A stretch of DNA of 34,062 nt from Cytophagales bacterium (GTDB lineage Bacteria > Bacteroidota > Bacteroidia > Cytophagales > UBA9547). Below are positions 9,982-18,702 of the stretch, piece after piece. A program made the translations under genes and the position numbers. Every line of letters begins with the position of its first letter. The stretch's first letter is position 1. The notes under the pieces were generated by a model that was given only the letters and a program-made list of their open reading frames with translations, did no database searches and was not told the origin of the DNA. The stretch spans positions 1 to 34,062 of the forward strand of contig JACMRH010000089.1 of NCBI GenBank assembly GCA_014376535.1. Reading direction: 5' to 3'.

Positions 9982-10401
9982 ATGAAATTCAATATTATGT
10001 ATTTGCGTATGGTTAAGAAGATTGCTTGTACGTTCGTTCTTTTAACAGTAGTAGTAAGTTTTGCAAGTGCGCAGGATGATATTGTGAAATGCCTTAAATC
10101 CAGTTTTAAAAGTGGAAACATTAAGGAATTATCACAATATATGGGTTCGCGAACTGAGATCGCCTTTAATGGTGATAAGAAAATTTACGAAAAAGCATCG
10201 GCTGAACAAATCCTGGGTAATTTTCTACTTGAAAATAAGCCTAAAGATTTTCAAATTCTCCATCAGGGGGCTTCAAAAGAAGGTTTGAAGTTTTACATAG
10301 GAGAAATGACTGCTGCAACCGGGATACACCGAGTATTGGTTTATCTTAGAAACAATGATGGAAAAGTCTTAATTGAGACGATAGATATAAGTAAAGAGTA
10401 A
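9982..10401 (+). CDS. DUF4783 domain-containing exported protein
   Basis: Signal peptide ending SFASAQ; DIVKCLKSSFKSGNIKELSQYMG...GDKKIYEKASAEQILGNFL resembles DUF4783. Confidence 0.8.
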   Translation: MKFNIMYLRMVKKIACTFVLLTVVVSFASAQDDIVKCLKSSFKSGNIKELSQYMGSRTEIAFNGDKKIYEKASAEQILGNFLLENKPKDFQILHQGASKEGLKFYIGEMTAATGIHRVLVYLRNNDGKVLIETIDISKE

Positions 10402-10435
10402 TTTTGGTTTAAGTTTAGTGTTTAATGTTTATCGC

Positions 10436-10470
10436 AAAAAGCCCCGGTCATGCCGGGGCTTTTTGTTTTT
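10436..10470. terminator. Rho-independent terminator
   Basis: AAAAAGCCCCGG TCAT GCCGGGGCTTTTTGTTTTT: strong GC stem with a T tract. Confidence 0.9.
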
Positions 10471-10572
10471 ATTTTTTTGTACTTGGTACTGAGTATTTTG
10501 TACTTAGATGGGAGCTTTCAGACAATAGTTTAGCTAAAACTATTAACTTTTAACTATTAACTATAGACTAAT

Positions 10573-11265
10573 TCAAGATTGTATCCACCTGGCAATGATG
10601 TAGGCTGCTGAAGAGGCAAGTGCTCCTATAAATAAGACCCGAAAAGCTCCGATTAAAGGAGGTTGGCCAGTAAGTTTGCTTTTGTAATATCCGAATAGGA
10701 ACAAACAAATAAGTGTTATTGCTGAAGATATTAGCAGTCCATCCAGTGGAGTATTGGTAAAATAATATCCTGAAAGAGGAATAATTCCACCTACAACATA
10801 TGCAGTTGCAATGGTGAACCCACTTTTAGAAGCCCGGTTTGGGTCAGGTTTTTCAAGTCCTAACTCAAACTTCATCATAAATTCAATCCACTTATTCTTG
10901 TCCTTAATTATCTCTTCCGTGGCCGCTTCGCTGGAATCTTTAGAAAGGCCCATTTCTAAAAATACATCTAAAACTTCTTGCCTTTCAAAATCAGGGACAA
11001 TTTCTACTTCGCGTCTTTCACGCTCATATTCACCCTCATAGTGTTCTACTTGGGTTTTTCCTGCCAGATATCCACCCAAGCCCATGGCAATTGAGCCCGC
11101 CACTACTTCTGCAATTCCAGCTGTAATGATTATAGTGTTTGAATCTACAGCTCCACTTAAACCAGCTGCTAATGCAAAGGGAACAGTTAAGCCATCTGAC
11201 ATCCCTATCACAACGTCCCTTACGGTTTCTGACGAGGTGAAATGTTCTTCTTTGTGACCGTGCAT
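10573..11265 (-). CDS. VIT1/CCC1 family (vacuolar iron/manganese transporter-like) membrane protein
   Basis: RDVVIGMSDGLTVPFALAAGLSGA...AEVVAGSIAMGLGGYLA and the C-terminal TM segments match the VIT family. Confidence 0.93.
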   Translation of the reverse strand: MHGHKEEHFTSSETVRDVVIGMSDGLTVPFALAAGLSGAVDSNTIIITAGIAEVVAGSIAMGLGGYLAGKTQVEHYEGEYERERREVEIVPDFERQEVLDVFLEMGLSKDSSEAATEEIIKDKNKWIEFMMKFELGLEKPDPNRASKSGFTIATAYVVGGIIPLSGYYFTNTPLDGLLISSAITLICLFLFGYYKSKLTGQPPLIGAFRVLFIGALASSAAYIIARWIQS

Positions 11266-11493
11266 TATTGATTCTAATTATTATCCAGTTTGGAAACAAG
11301 TTATAATAATTAATTAGATTTTCGGAATGAGATAAATGCCGTTGGAAATAAATTGACATATATGCAATCAATAAAATCTGCCCATGATTTCTCATAAAAA
11401 AAATCGCCCAAGACAACAATCAAGTCTTAGGGCCAAAAGGATTTTAATTAAGAGATCAACTTTAGCGGATAATTAGGCTTCATTTCACGTTTA

Positions 11494-12318
11494 TCATATT
11501 GCCTTTAAATTAACAGAATAAATTCCTGCTGGTAAATTTTCTTATAAAATGGTTCTATTACCTGCAAATGGGCCTAGTTCTTCCAAGGCAATTTTTCCCT
11601 CACTATTCATCATGGAATACTCTTCAAATACAATATCTCCTGTTTGAATTATCACCTGGTCTATGGCTGGATTTGGATAGATTTTAATCCCGATTTGCCA
11701 GACTAAAAACAAATTTATTTACAATAAACTCCTTCTGGTCAATATAATAGCGGAGGATATGCTGGACTGCTGAAAGATTAATATTCTTGCTTACTGTAGC
11801 CCAGGTTTGCCAGCCTCCTGTATTAGGAGCCGTTAAGATTCCGCTTATGTTATTGCCATCTAATTCCAGGTGAAATCTTCCTCCTACTGTGGAAGCCAGG
11901 CAAATATCAACCTGGTAAGTGCCAGATGATGCTACAGAAACTGTATACGCCTGCCACTCTCTCGTATTTGACTAGCCAATATTATATCCTCCTTCTACAC
12001 AAGGTTCAATATCAACACCTTCAGTTCTGTAGGCTCCACCAAGGTTTGTAGCATCTGCATCGTGGCAGGATACTGTTTCTCCTCCTTTACCAAAGTTTTC
12101 TGCTTCTATGGTGCCTGGAATTTTATGTGGTGTACCAAAATATGGTGACTGAGAAACAATGCCAGTTGATTTGAATTGATAATTAAATCTTCTATCAGGG
12201 GCGGCATCTCCATTTATAAAAAAGCCACTAATGTCAGTCAGGTATTTGAATGGAACTTTATATTTAAATCTTCCTGTAACCCTCCCTAAAAGTAGTACTG
12301 TTATTAAGCAACGAAAAT
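11494..12318 (-). pseudogene. Decayed 3' portion of a secreted glycan-active protein: CBM6-like module plus T9SS type A sorting domain
   Basis: Minus strand reads ...STGIVSQSPYFGTPHKIPGTIEAENFGKGGETVSCHDADATNLGGAYRTEGVDIEPCVEGGYNIG*SNTREWQAYTVSVASSGTYQVDICLAS... (in-frame TAG at 11972-11974). A +1 frame change then leads to GIKIYPNPAIDQVIIQ...NRTIL*ENLPAGIYSVNLKA. Confidence 0.8.
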
Positions 12319-12473
12319 TAAATCATTTGTCTCACAAAACGATGATAAAATGTTTTATGAAAATAGATCAAGATTAATGCGAAATTAAATCTTGTTAAAT
12401 CTAAATTCAATAACATAAATTTAACAATAGGGAAATTTAGGGTTTGTTTTTTTGCAAAAAAATAAACCCTAAA

Positions 12474-15400
12474 ATGAAAAAACTTATCCCTCTTTTAATT
12501 CTTTACTTTTTTCAAGTATCAACAGGTTTGTGCCAGATTACCAGTTCAAATATTAGCGGTAATGTAAAATCTACCAGTGGTGAAGGTCTAATTGGCGTAG
12601 CTATACAGGCAACCCATAAGCCTACAGGAACAAATTATATTGTTGAAAGCGATATTAGTGGTAACTACTATATTGCCAATATGCAACCAGGCGGGCCTTA
12701 TGTCATTAAAATGGCATATACAGGCTATAAACCACAGCAAAAGGACAGTATTTACCTTCAGCTAGGTGAAACTTTGAGCCTTGACCTAAAGATGGTAGAT
12801 GAAAGCGTACAAACAGAAGAAGTTGTTGTTACAGGAAACCAGGAAATAAAAACGGGTACAGGTACTACAATTAGTAACGTACAAATACGAGAACTTCCTA
12901 CCATATCAAGAAGTATCACTGACTTTACAAGGCTTACCCCCCAATCAAGTAATAATTCTTTTGCAGGTACTAATTTTCGTTATAATAATATAACGGTGGA
13001 CGGAGCCATTAATAACGATGCGATTGGTTTTAGTCCATCGCTTGGTGGTGTTGGTAGCACTTCAGGTATGCCGGGGAGTAGTACCCGGACCCAGCCCTTG
13101 AGCTTAGATGCAATCGAGACAGTGTCTGCGCAAATTGCCCCGTATGATACCAAAATAGGTAATTTTACTGGAGGAAGTATCAATGCAGTTACAAGGAGAG
13201 GTACAAATGATGTTACTGGTTCTGTCTATGCATTTGGAAGAAATGCATCTATTACTGGTCCCAACAATGTGAGCGGTGACAAATCTAAAATGCCATCATC
13301 TTATTATGATTACCAAACTGGGTTTAGGGTTGGTTTTCCTTTAGTAAAGGACAAGTTGTTCTTTTTTACAAATGAAGAAATTACCCGTCGCCAGGAACCA
13401 CAGTTTTTTGGGGCTGGTACCAGTAACTCAGTATTATCTGGAGCACAGGCACAGCGGATCACAGATAGTTTAATGAGCCCTACATTTATGCCAACCACAC
13501 AGTATGATCCAAAAGGCACATACAATCCTGGCACTTATGGTGATTATAATATTTATTCAAACAGCACTAAATTTTTTAACCGGTTGGACTGGAACATTAC
13601 CAATAAGCACCAATTCTTGATCCGGAATAATTATGTTACCTCTGAAGCAACAAACCTTGACCGCACGCAAACCCAATTCCAGTTTGGGGGATATGACTGG
13701 TTACAAAAAAATACACAGGTAAGCACAGTAGCGGAACTAAAAAGCAGGTTTAGCAACAGGTTTTCTAATGATGCTATTATTGGTTATACAAATATTCATG
13801 ACTATAGGGACCCAGGTGCAATTGCCCCAATTTTTCCCCAAATAGAAATAAACAATGTAAATGGAGGCGGCCAGGTGTTTTTAGGTACCAACAGAGAAGC
13901 AGGTATATTTAACACCCGTCAAAAAACCCTGGAAATAACCAATAACCTTAGCTACTACCGCGGCAAACATGCATTTACACTAGGGACACATAACGAACTC
14001 TACACAATTGATTATGGTTTTATAAATTCCTGGAACGGAAGAATTTCCTATAACACCCTAAGCGACTTTTACAGCAATAACATGTCCAGGTTCAGGACAT
14101 TTTATAACCTTGGGACTGACAATACACGTGATTATAATTTTAATAATCCTTCCGCTTCTTTTAAAATCAACATGTACAGCTTATACCTGCAGGACGAGTG
14201 GACAGTTAACAGCCGGTTAAAAGTAATGCCTGGCATAAGGGCAGATATGACAAGTATCCCTCACAATCCAATTTACAACGAACAATTAAGGAATTTTGAT
14301 CCAGGAACCAATTTAAATTCTTCCTATGAGCTTAATAACCAGGTAAACCAGGTGGACAGTAAGCTTTTCGGGCAAACAATGATATCCCCAAGACTTGGGT
14401 TTAACTGGGACGTGGCTGGCAACAAAAAACTTATTGTAAGGGGTGGAAGTGGAGTATTTACAGGAAGGATCCCGTTTGCATGGCTTGGCTACGCATATTA
14501 TAATAATGGTGTAAGTTATGGGGCCATTGATTCAAAGGTAGTCCCTAAAGGAACAAATATCCCTACAGATCCAACACAGTTTCAGGCAGCGGCAGGCTCT
14601 GGATATTTAGGCCCACAAGCCAAAGTCTCACAAAAGGTTGAAGAGGACCTGATCGACAATAATTTTAAGATGCCCCGTACATGGAGAAGCAGCCTTGCTT
14701 TTGACATCATGTTACCAGGCAATTATAAATTAACATTGGAAGGTATTTATACTAAAGTGATTAATGATGTGAAACTTCAAAATGCCAACCTTAATGACGG
14801 GCAGGGCAAGGTGACCTATTATGGATATGATGTAAACCATGAACAACCAATCTATTCAGGGAATTTATCAAACAACAATTATTCCAATATTTATATTTTA
14901 AGTAACACAAACCAAGGGTACCGTTATAACCTTACAACACAGATCCAGAAGACCTATAGCAACGGGATAAACTTTATGGCTGCTTATACTTATAGCGAAT
15001 CTAAAGATATATTGAACGGTATTAGGAATTCTCCGGAATCTGGCTGGCAGTTAAACCAGGCACTAAGCCCAAACAGTCCTAAATTATCTTATTCCAATTT
15101 TAACATTCCACATAGGTTTGTAGTCTCTGCGGGGTATAAAAAAGACTGGAACAAAGCCCTAACTAGCTATGTTTCCATGATCTTCACTGCCGAATCTGGA
15201 CAACCTTTTACCTGGGGAAATATAGAGAACAAGTACACAAATAATGGTCAGCAAGTAAACCTGGCCTTCATCCCCCAGGACAGGTCACAGATACATTTAA
15301 TTGATTATGCCCTAGGAACTGACGGAACTATTACCGCCTCAGACAATGCAGGATATAATAAGGCCCTAGCAGGAGGTGCAACAGTCGTAACTGCAGATCA

Positions 15401-15809
15401 GCAATGGCAGGGGTTGGATAATTTCGTTTCCTCTGACAAATACTTAAGTGCAAGAAGAGGTAATTTTACAGAGCGCAATGCAGCCCATACTCCTTGGAAC
15501 AACCGCCTGGATTTGAGGTTAATGCAGGACTTTAATTTTTATGCTGGCAAAAATGCGAGAAAACAAACATTTCAGGTTTCTTTTGACATCATAAACCTGA
15601 CCAATTTGCTTAACCCTAAATGGGGTTGGTCATATTATGCCTCTAATACTTTTAATAATACTGTATTTACTGGTATTGCTTCAACTGGAAATGTGGACAA
15701 AGCCAGTAATAACCCAAATGTATATTTTGTACAACCAAAATCTACCTATAATGTGGATTACCTTCAATCACGTTTTCAATGCCAGCTAGGCGTAAGGTAT
15801 TTATTCTAG
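12474..15809 (+). CDS. TonB-dependent receptor with carboxypeptidase-regulatory-like N-terminal domain (Oar-like)
   Basis: Signal peptide; SGNVKSTSGEGLIGVAIQATHKPTGTNY regulatory-like domain; plug region VQIRELPTISRSITDFTRLTPQ; C-terminal beta-barrel ending in YLF. Confidence 0.92.
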   Translation: MKKLIPLLILYFFQVSTGLCQITSSNISGNVKSTSGEGLIGVAIQATHKPTGTNYIVESDISGNYYIANMQPGGPYVIKMAYTGYKPQQKDSIYLQLGETLSLDLKMVDESVQTEEVVVTGNQEIKTGTGTTISNVQIRELPTISRSITDFTRLTPQSSNNSFAGTNFRYNNITVDGAINNDAIGFSPSLGGVGSTSGMPGSSTRTQPLSLDAIETVSAQIAPYDTKIGNFTGGSINAVTRRGTNDVTGSVYAFGRNASITGPNNVSGDKSKMPSSYYDYQTGFRVGFPLVKDKLFFFTNEEITRRQEPQFFGAGTSNSVLSGAQAQRITDSLMSPTFMPTTQYDPKGTYNPGTYGDYNIYSNSTKFFNRLDWNITNKHQFLIRNNYVTSEATNLDRTQTQFQFGGYDWLQKNTQVSTVAELKSRFSNRFSNDAIIGYTNIHDYRDPGAIAPIFPQIEINNVNGGGQVFLGTNREAGIFNTRQKTLEITNNLSYYRGKHAFTLGTHNELYTIDYGFINSWNGRISYNTLSDFYSNNMSRFRTFYNLGTDNTRDYNFNNPSASFKINMYSLYLQDEWTVNSRLKVMPGIRADMTSIPHNPIYNEQLRNFDPGTNLNSSYELNNQVNQVDSKLFGQTMISPRLGFNWDVAGNKKLIVRGGSGVFTGRIPFAWLGYAYYNNGVSYGAIDSKVVPKGTNIPTDPTQFQAAAGSGYLGPQAKVSQKVEEDLIDNNFKMPRTWRSSLAFDIMLPGNYKLTLEGIYTKVINDVKLQNANLNDGQGKVTYYGYDVNHEQPIYSGNLSNNNYSNIYILSNTNQGYRYNLTTQIQKTYSNGINFMAAYTYSESKDILNGIRNSPESGWQLNQALSPNSPKLSYSNFNIPHRFVVSAGYKKDWNKALTSYVSMIFTAESGQPFTWGNIENKYTNNGQQVNLAFIPQDRSQIHLIDYALGTDGTITASDNAGYNKALAGGATVVTADQQWQGLDNFVSSDKYLSARRGNFTERNAAHTPWNNRLDLRLMQDFNFYAGKNARKQTFQVSFDIINLTNLLNPKWGWSYYASNTFNNTVFTGIASTGNVDKASNNPNVYFVQPKSTYNVDYLQSRFQCQLGVRYLF

Positions 15810-15885
15810 GCTTAAAAGTGTTATTATTTAAAGACCTGTCCATTTTAGTCAGGTTTTTTTTTGAAGGACTTTTACATTGAACCAT

Positions 15886-15925
15886 AATAAAAAGCCCCAT
15901 TATCTTTCGGTAACGGGGCTTTAAA
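15886..15925. terminator. Terminator hairpin between convergent genes
   Basis: AAAAAGCCCCATTA TCTTTCGG TAACGGGGCTTTAAAA inverted repeat. Confidence 0.75.
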
Positions 15926-15942
15926 ATTGAATGGAACTTTTT

Positions 15943-16167
15943 CTATTTGATCGTGAGGGCATACTGGGAAGTATTTATATTGAATTTTGTACCACTCACA
16001 CTTTCAAAAGAGGTTATGGTGTTGTTTTGTTCATCTTTATGGGTTTCTATTTTCCCAGACACATGGAAAGTTTTAGTCTTCTCACCATTACTTACTATTA
16101 CTTTTTTTGAGCATGCACTTGTTAACACGATCATACCAATTGCTAATGGAACTACTAATTTTTTCAT
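15943..16167 (-). CDS. Small putative lipoprotein
   Basis: 74 aa; N-terminus MKKLVVPLAIGMIVLTSACSKK has a lipobox-like LTSAC. Confidence 0.65.
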   Translation of the reverse strand: MKKLVVPLAIGMIVLTSACSKKVIVSNGEKTKTFHVSGKIETHKDEQNNTITSFESVSGTKFNINTSQYALTIK

Positions 16168-16741
16168 CTTTTTTATAATTAAATTGTGTAATTCAAATAT
16201 ACGAAAACAACAATCAATATGTTAACAATTTGGTAACATTAAAAGCTTATTTTAAATAATATAATACGTAAATATTTAATTTTTAAGCCATTATAAAAAT
16301 AATATTTAACAATTAGATAATATAGTTTCATTATAAGAATCCTACTTAACCGAATTGGAAAGATGCTTTCCACTTTATTTCATCGCCACCTCTCACCTAA
16401 GTTTCCAGTCACAATTATCTATAACCTTACCTTGGTAATAAAATTAAACTAATGGTTCAAATGAGAAAAATAAGATTCTATTCATTTAAGAAACTATGGG
16501 AAGGAATCTGATCAATTTTAAAAAACAAAATGCCAGAAAATAGTTGGTCAAGGGCAACATTTAAAGATGAGCTAGTTTTAATGGTTTCAAAAACTGAATA
16601 ATCAAACTTAATCCTTTTTTTAATCCTATTATTAATTCATTCTCTCAGTTTAGCCGTAAATTTATAGTAGTAACAGCAAGAGAATGTTGACGTTAGAAAT
16701 ACCTAAAAAAAAAGAAGTTCTTATAATTTGGAGAATGGAAA

Positions 16742-17021
16742 ACCAGTAATCCTAACATTTCTGAAATCTCTTTTGAACTTACAGCTTCTGGTTGTTCAAT
16801 TAAAGAAAAGGGAACGAATGGTGAATGTAAAAATGCATTTAGTATTCCTTGTATTATTGGGAAATAAGGACGCTAAAAAACTTGAGTTCCTTTTTATGCC
16901 GCTTGAAAGTTTCAACAATAAATCAAGTTTTATTGTTGAAACAGGACGAAGAAGATGGTATCAAACTAACTGGTGTAACAGACAAATGCTTTGTTTCAGG
17001 TTTGCCAAGGTTTGGAAATAA
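16742..17021 (+). pseudogene. Possible multiply frameshifted remnant of an unidentified gene
   Basis: Coding-like segments in three successive frames: TSNPNISEISFELTASGCSIKEKGTNGECKNAFSIPCIIGK, then DAKKLEFLFMPLESFNNKSSFIVET, then DEEDGIKLTGVTDKCFVSGLPRFGNN. A terminator follows. No family recognised. Confidence 0.35.
16909..16942. repeat. Perfect 14-bp inverted repeat with 6-nt loop
   Basis: GTTTCAACAATAAA (16909-16922), loop TCAAGT, TTTATTGTTGAAAC (16929-16942). Confidence 0.9.
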
Positions 17022-17043
17022 CTCTTTATTAATATACAGGTAT

Positions 17044-17078
17044 AAAAAAAGCAGGCTTTTCGGCCTGCTTTTTTTATT
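17044..17078 (+). terminator. Rho-independent terminator
   Basis: AAAAAAAGCAGGC TTTTCG GCCTGCTTTTTTTATT. Confidence 0.88.
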
Positions 17079-17373
17079 TGGATCTGGGCAAAATGATTTA
17101 GAGAAAGAACCTATGGGACAGAAAACAGATAAACAGGTTTCCAAAGATCTTAGGAGCAAGTTCCACCGACATGACTGGTTCTCTATTACCAATTTAAAGG
17201 CCTGATGCCTGTTTTATTCTTATTTTTCAATTTTTTCACAAGCTGTTACCCTTTGTAGTTTATCCTGGATCCAGCATTAAGCTCGAGATATGTTAATGAA
17301 AGTACTGGAAAAACTATCTTTACAGCATTTGGTTTACCCTCTACGGTTGAGAATATAACGGTTCAACATTAGG

Positions 17374-17419
17374 AAAAAAATGGTTTACAAAGCCTGACCA
17401 TTATATTCAGGCTTTGTAA
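17374..17419 (-). terminator. Terminator-like hairpin for the small minus-strand ORF at 17436-17618
   Basis: Perfect 13-bp inverted repeat TTACAAAGCCTGA (17385-17397) / TCAGGCTTTGTAA (17407-17419). On the minus strand it is followed by a T-rich tract. Confidence 0.6.
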
Positions 17420-17435
17420 CAAACCTTCCAATATG

Positions 17436-17618
17436 TTAAATATCGTTTCCAATAATTAAGAAAACTGTTATCCATCCCAATACAAAAACTCCCATTATAG
17501 AAAGGAACAATAGAAATCCCTTTGATATGGTGTTAACTAAAGAAAAAGGATTCCAAATGGAAATTATAATTATCAATGCTGTAAAAGTGAAAGCAATAAT
17601 TGTCATCTTTCCGACCAT
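17436..17618 (-). CDS. Possible 60-aa two-TM small membrane protein
   Basis: Hydrophobic ORF MVGKMTIIAFTFTALIIIISIW...FLLFLSIMGVFVLGWITVFLIIG with a terminator-like hairpin just downstream. Confidence 0.4.
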   Translation of the reverse strand: MVGKMTIIAFTFTALIIIISIWNPFSLVNTISKGFLLFLSIMGVFVLGWITVFLIIGNDI

Positions 17619-18054
17619 AGTAACTCGATATCATCAGAATAAAATTAGCCATCTTGCTTAATACTTTAGTTAAGGATTGATTAAACTTATTAGTCTAAAA
17701 TATGGAGAAAAACATATATTAATAAACGATGAAAACTATTTTAGTAAATAACTATTTTAGAGGAAATCTAGAAACAAAACATAAATATTCAAACCTAAAA
17801 AAGCATGGATGCTTGGGTTATTAAAATTCAAAATCAGATAATTGATGCTGATGAAAAAGCTGGTCAATAAATTCCGAATGGTTCTTCTCACTGCCCCCTG
17901 CTTCCCAGTTTGATATAATTTTGCCGTCTTTCCTTATATGTTTAATTCGGGCTGCTTTTAGTCTAACCAAACGATAAAACTAATGATTCAAGCTTATGGA
18001 TCTAAATAAGTAATGTATTGAAGGAAAGATTATAAGTTCAAAGCATTTGTTGTG

Positions 18055-18651
18055 CTACTTAAAGGAAAGATCTGTGTCTTGCGAGTTTATATTTTCGAGC
18101 CAGGTTCGAAATTGTAAAAATGTAGCGCAGGCAGTAGAGATGATCTGATCATCCTCTTGAAATTTCTGATTATAAGTAGTTAAGGATTCACAAAATATTT
18201 TCCACTTAGTACTTGTGTCCATCCCATAACCATAAAAAAAAGACCCACCCGATTCAGGTCCAATGTTCAATTTTTCCTGTAGAACTGCAGATATAAATTT
18301 TCCCCCTAAGGTCGAACCTTCCATTACATACAGTGCACCAAACGATTCGCTTAAACTGCTGATTTTGGGAACGACATTAGCATTAGTCATTTGAATTTTC
18401 TGACCTAAAAACTTTAAATCCCCTATAAGTAAAGCTGCTTTTCTTCTGTCTATATAATCAACTAAAACATGTTCAATTCCAGTATGTTCCAACTGTTTTT
18501 CAAGTTGAGAAAAAAAAGTATAAAACTTTTTTAAGATGGTTATGTAGGCTTCAATAGTAATATCTTTTGTCCTGAAATGACCTAATAAAGGTGTATTCTC
18601 AAGCATGGAATGCATTTTTAAAGTACTTTCCTTTAAATGTTGTAAGATCAT
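18055..18651 (-). CDS. bphO: Biliverdin-producing heme oxygenase (BphO-like)
   Basis: MILQHLKESTLKMHSMLENTPLL..., SFGALYVMEGSTLGGKFI, and position directly downstream of the phytochrome. Confidence 0.85.
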   Translation of the reverse strand: MILQHLKESTLKMHSMLENTPLLGHFRTKDITIEAYITILKKFYTFFSQLEKQLEHTGIEHVLVDYIDRRKAALLIGDLKFLGQKIQMTNANVVPKISSLSESFGALYVMEGSTLGGKFISAVLQEKLNIGPESGGSFFYGYGMDTSTKWKIFCESLTTYNQKFQEDDQIISTACATFLQFRTWLENINSQDTDLSFK

Positions 18652-18702
18652 TTTCTATTAAAAATTTGTAAAAAAATAATAACAATATTTCAAAGTCTCA
18701 AA

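Noticed and set aside
11036-11419. 127-aa minus-strand ORF overlapping the VIT-family gene
   Set aside because: It overlaps the start of the well-supported VIT-family CDS in another frame, and its translation is low-complexity and non-protein-like.
12474-15809. SusC-type interpretation (polysaccharide utilization locus with SusC/SusD)
   Set aside because: The receptor looks Oar-like rather than SusC-like, and no SusD-like lipoprotein gene is adjacent.
16728-17205. Supplied plus-strand ORFs 16728..17021 and 16849..17205 as real genes
   Set aside because: Each has coding-like sequence only over part of its length, and 16849..17205 runs through a strong terminator. A decayed region fits better.
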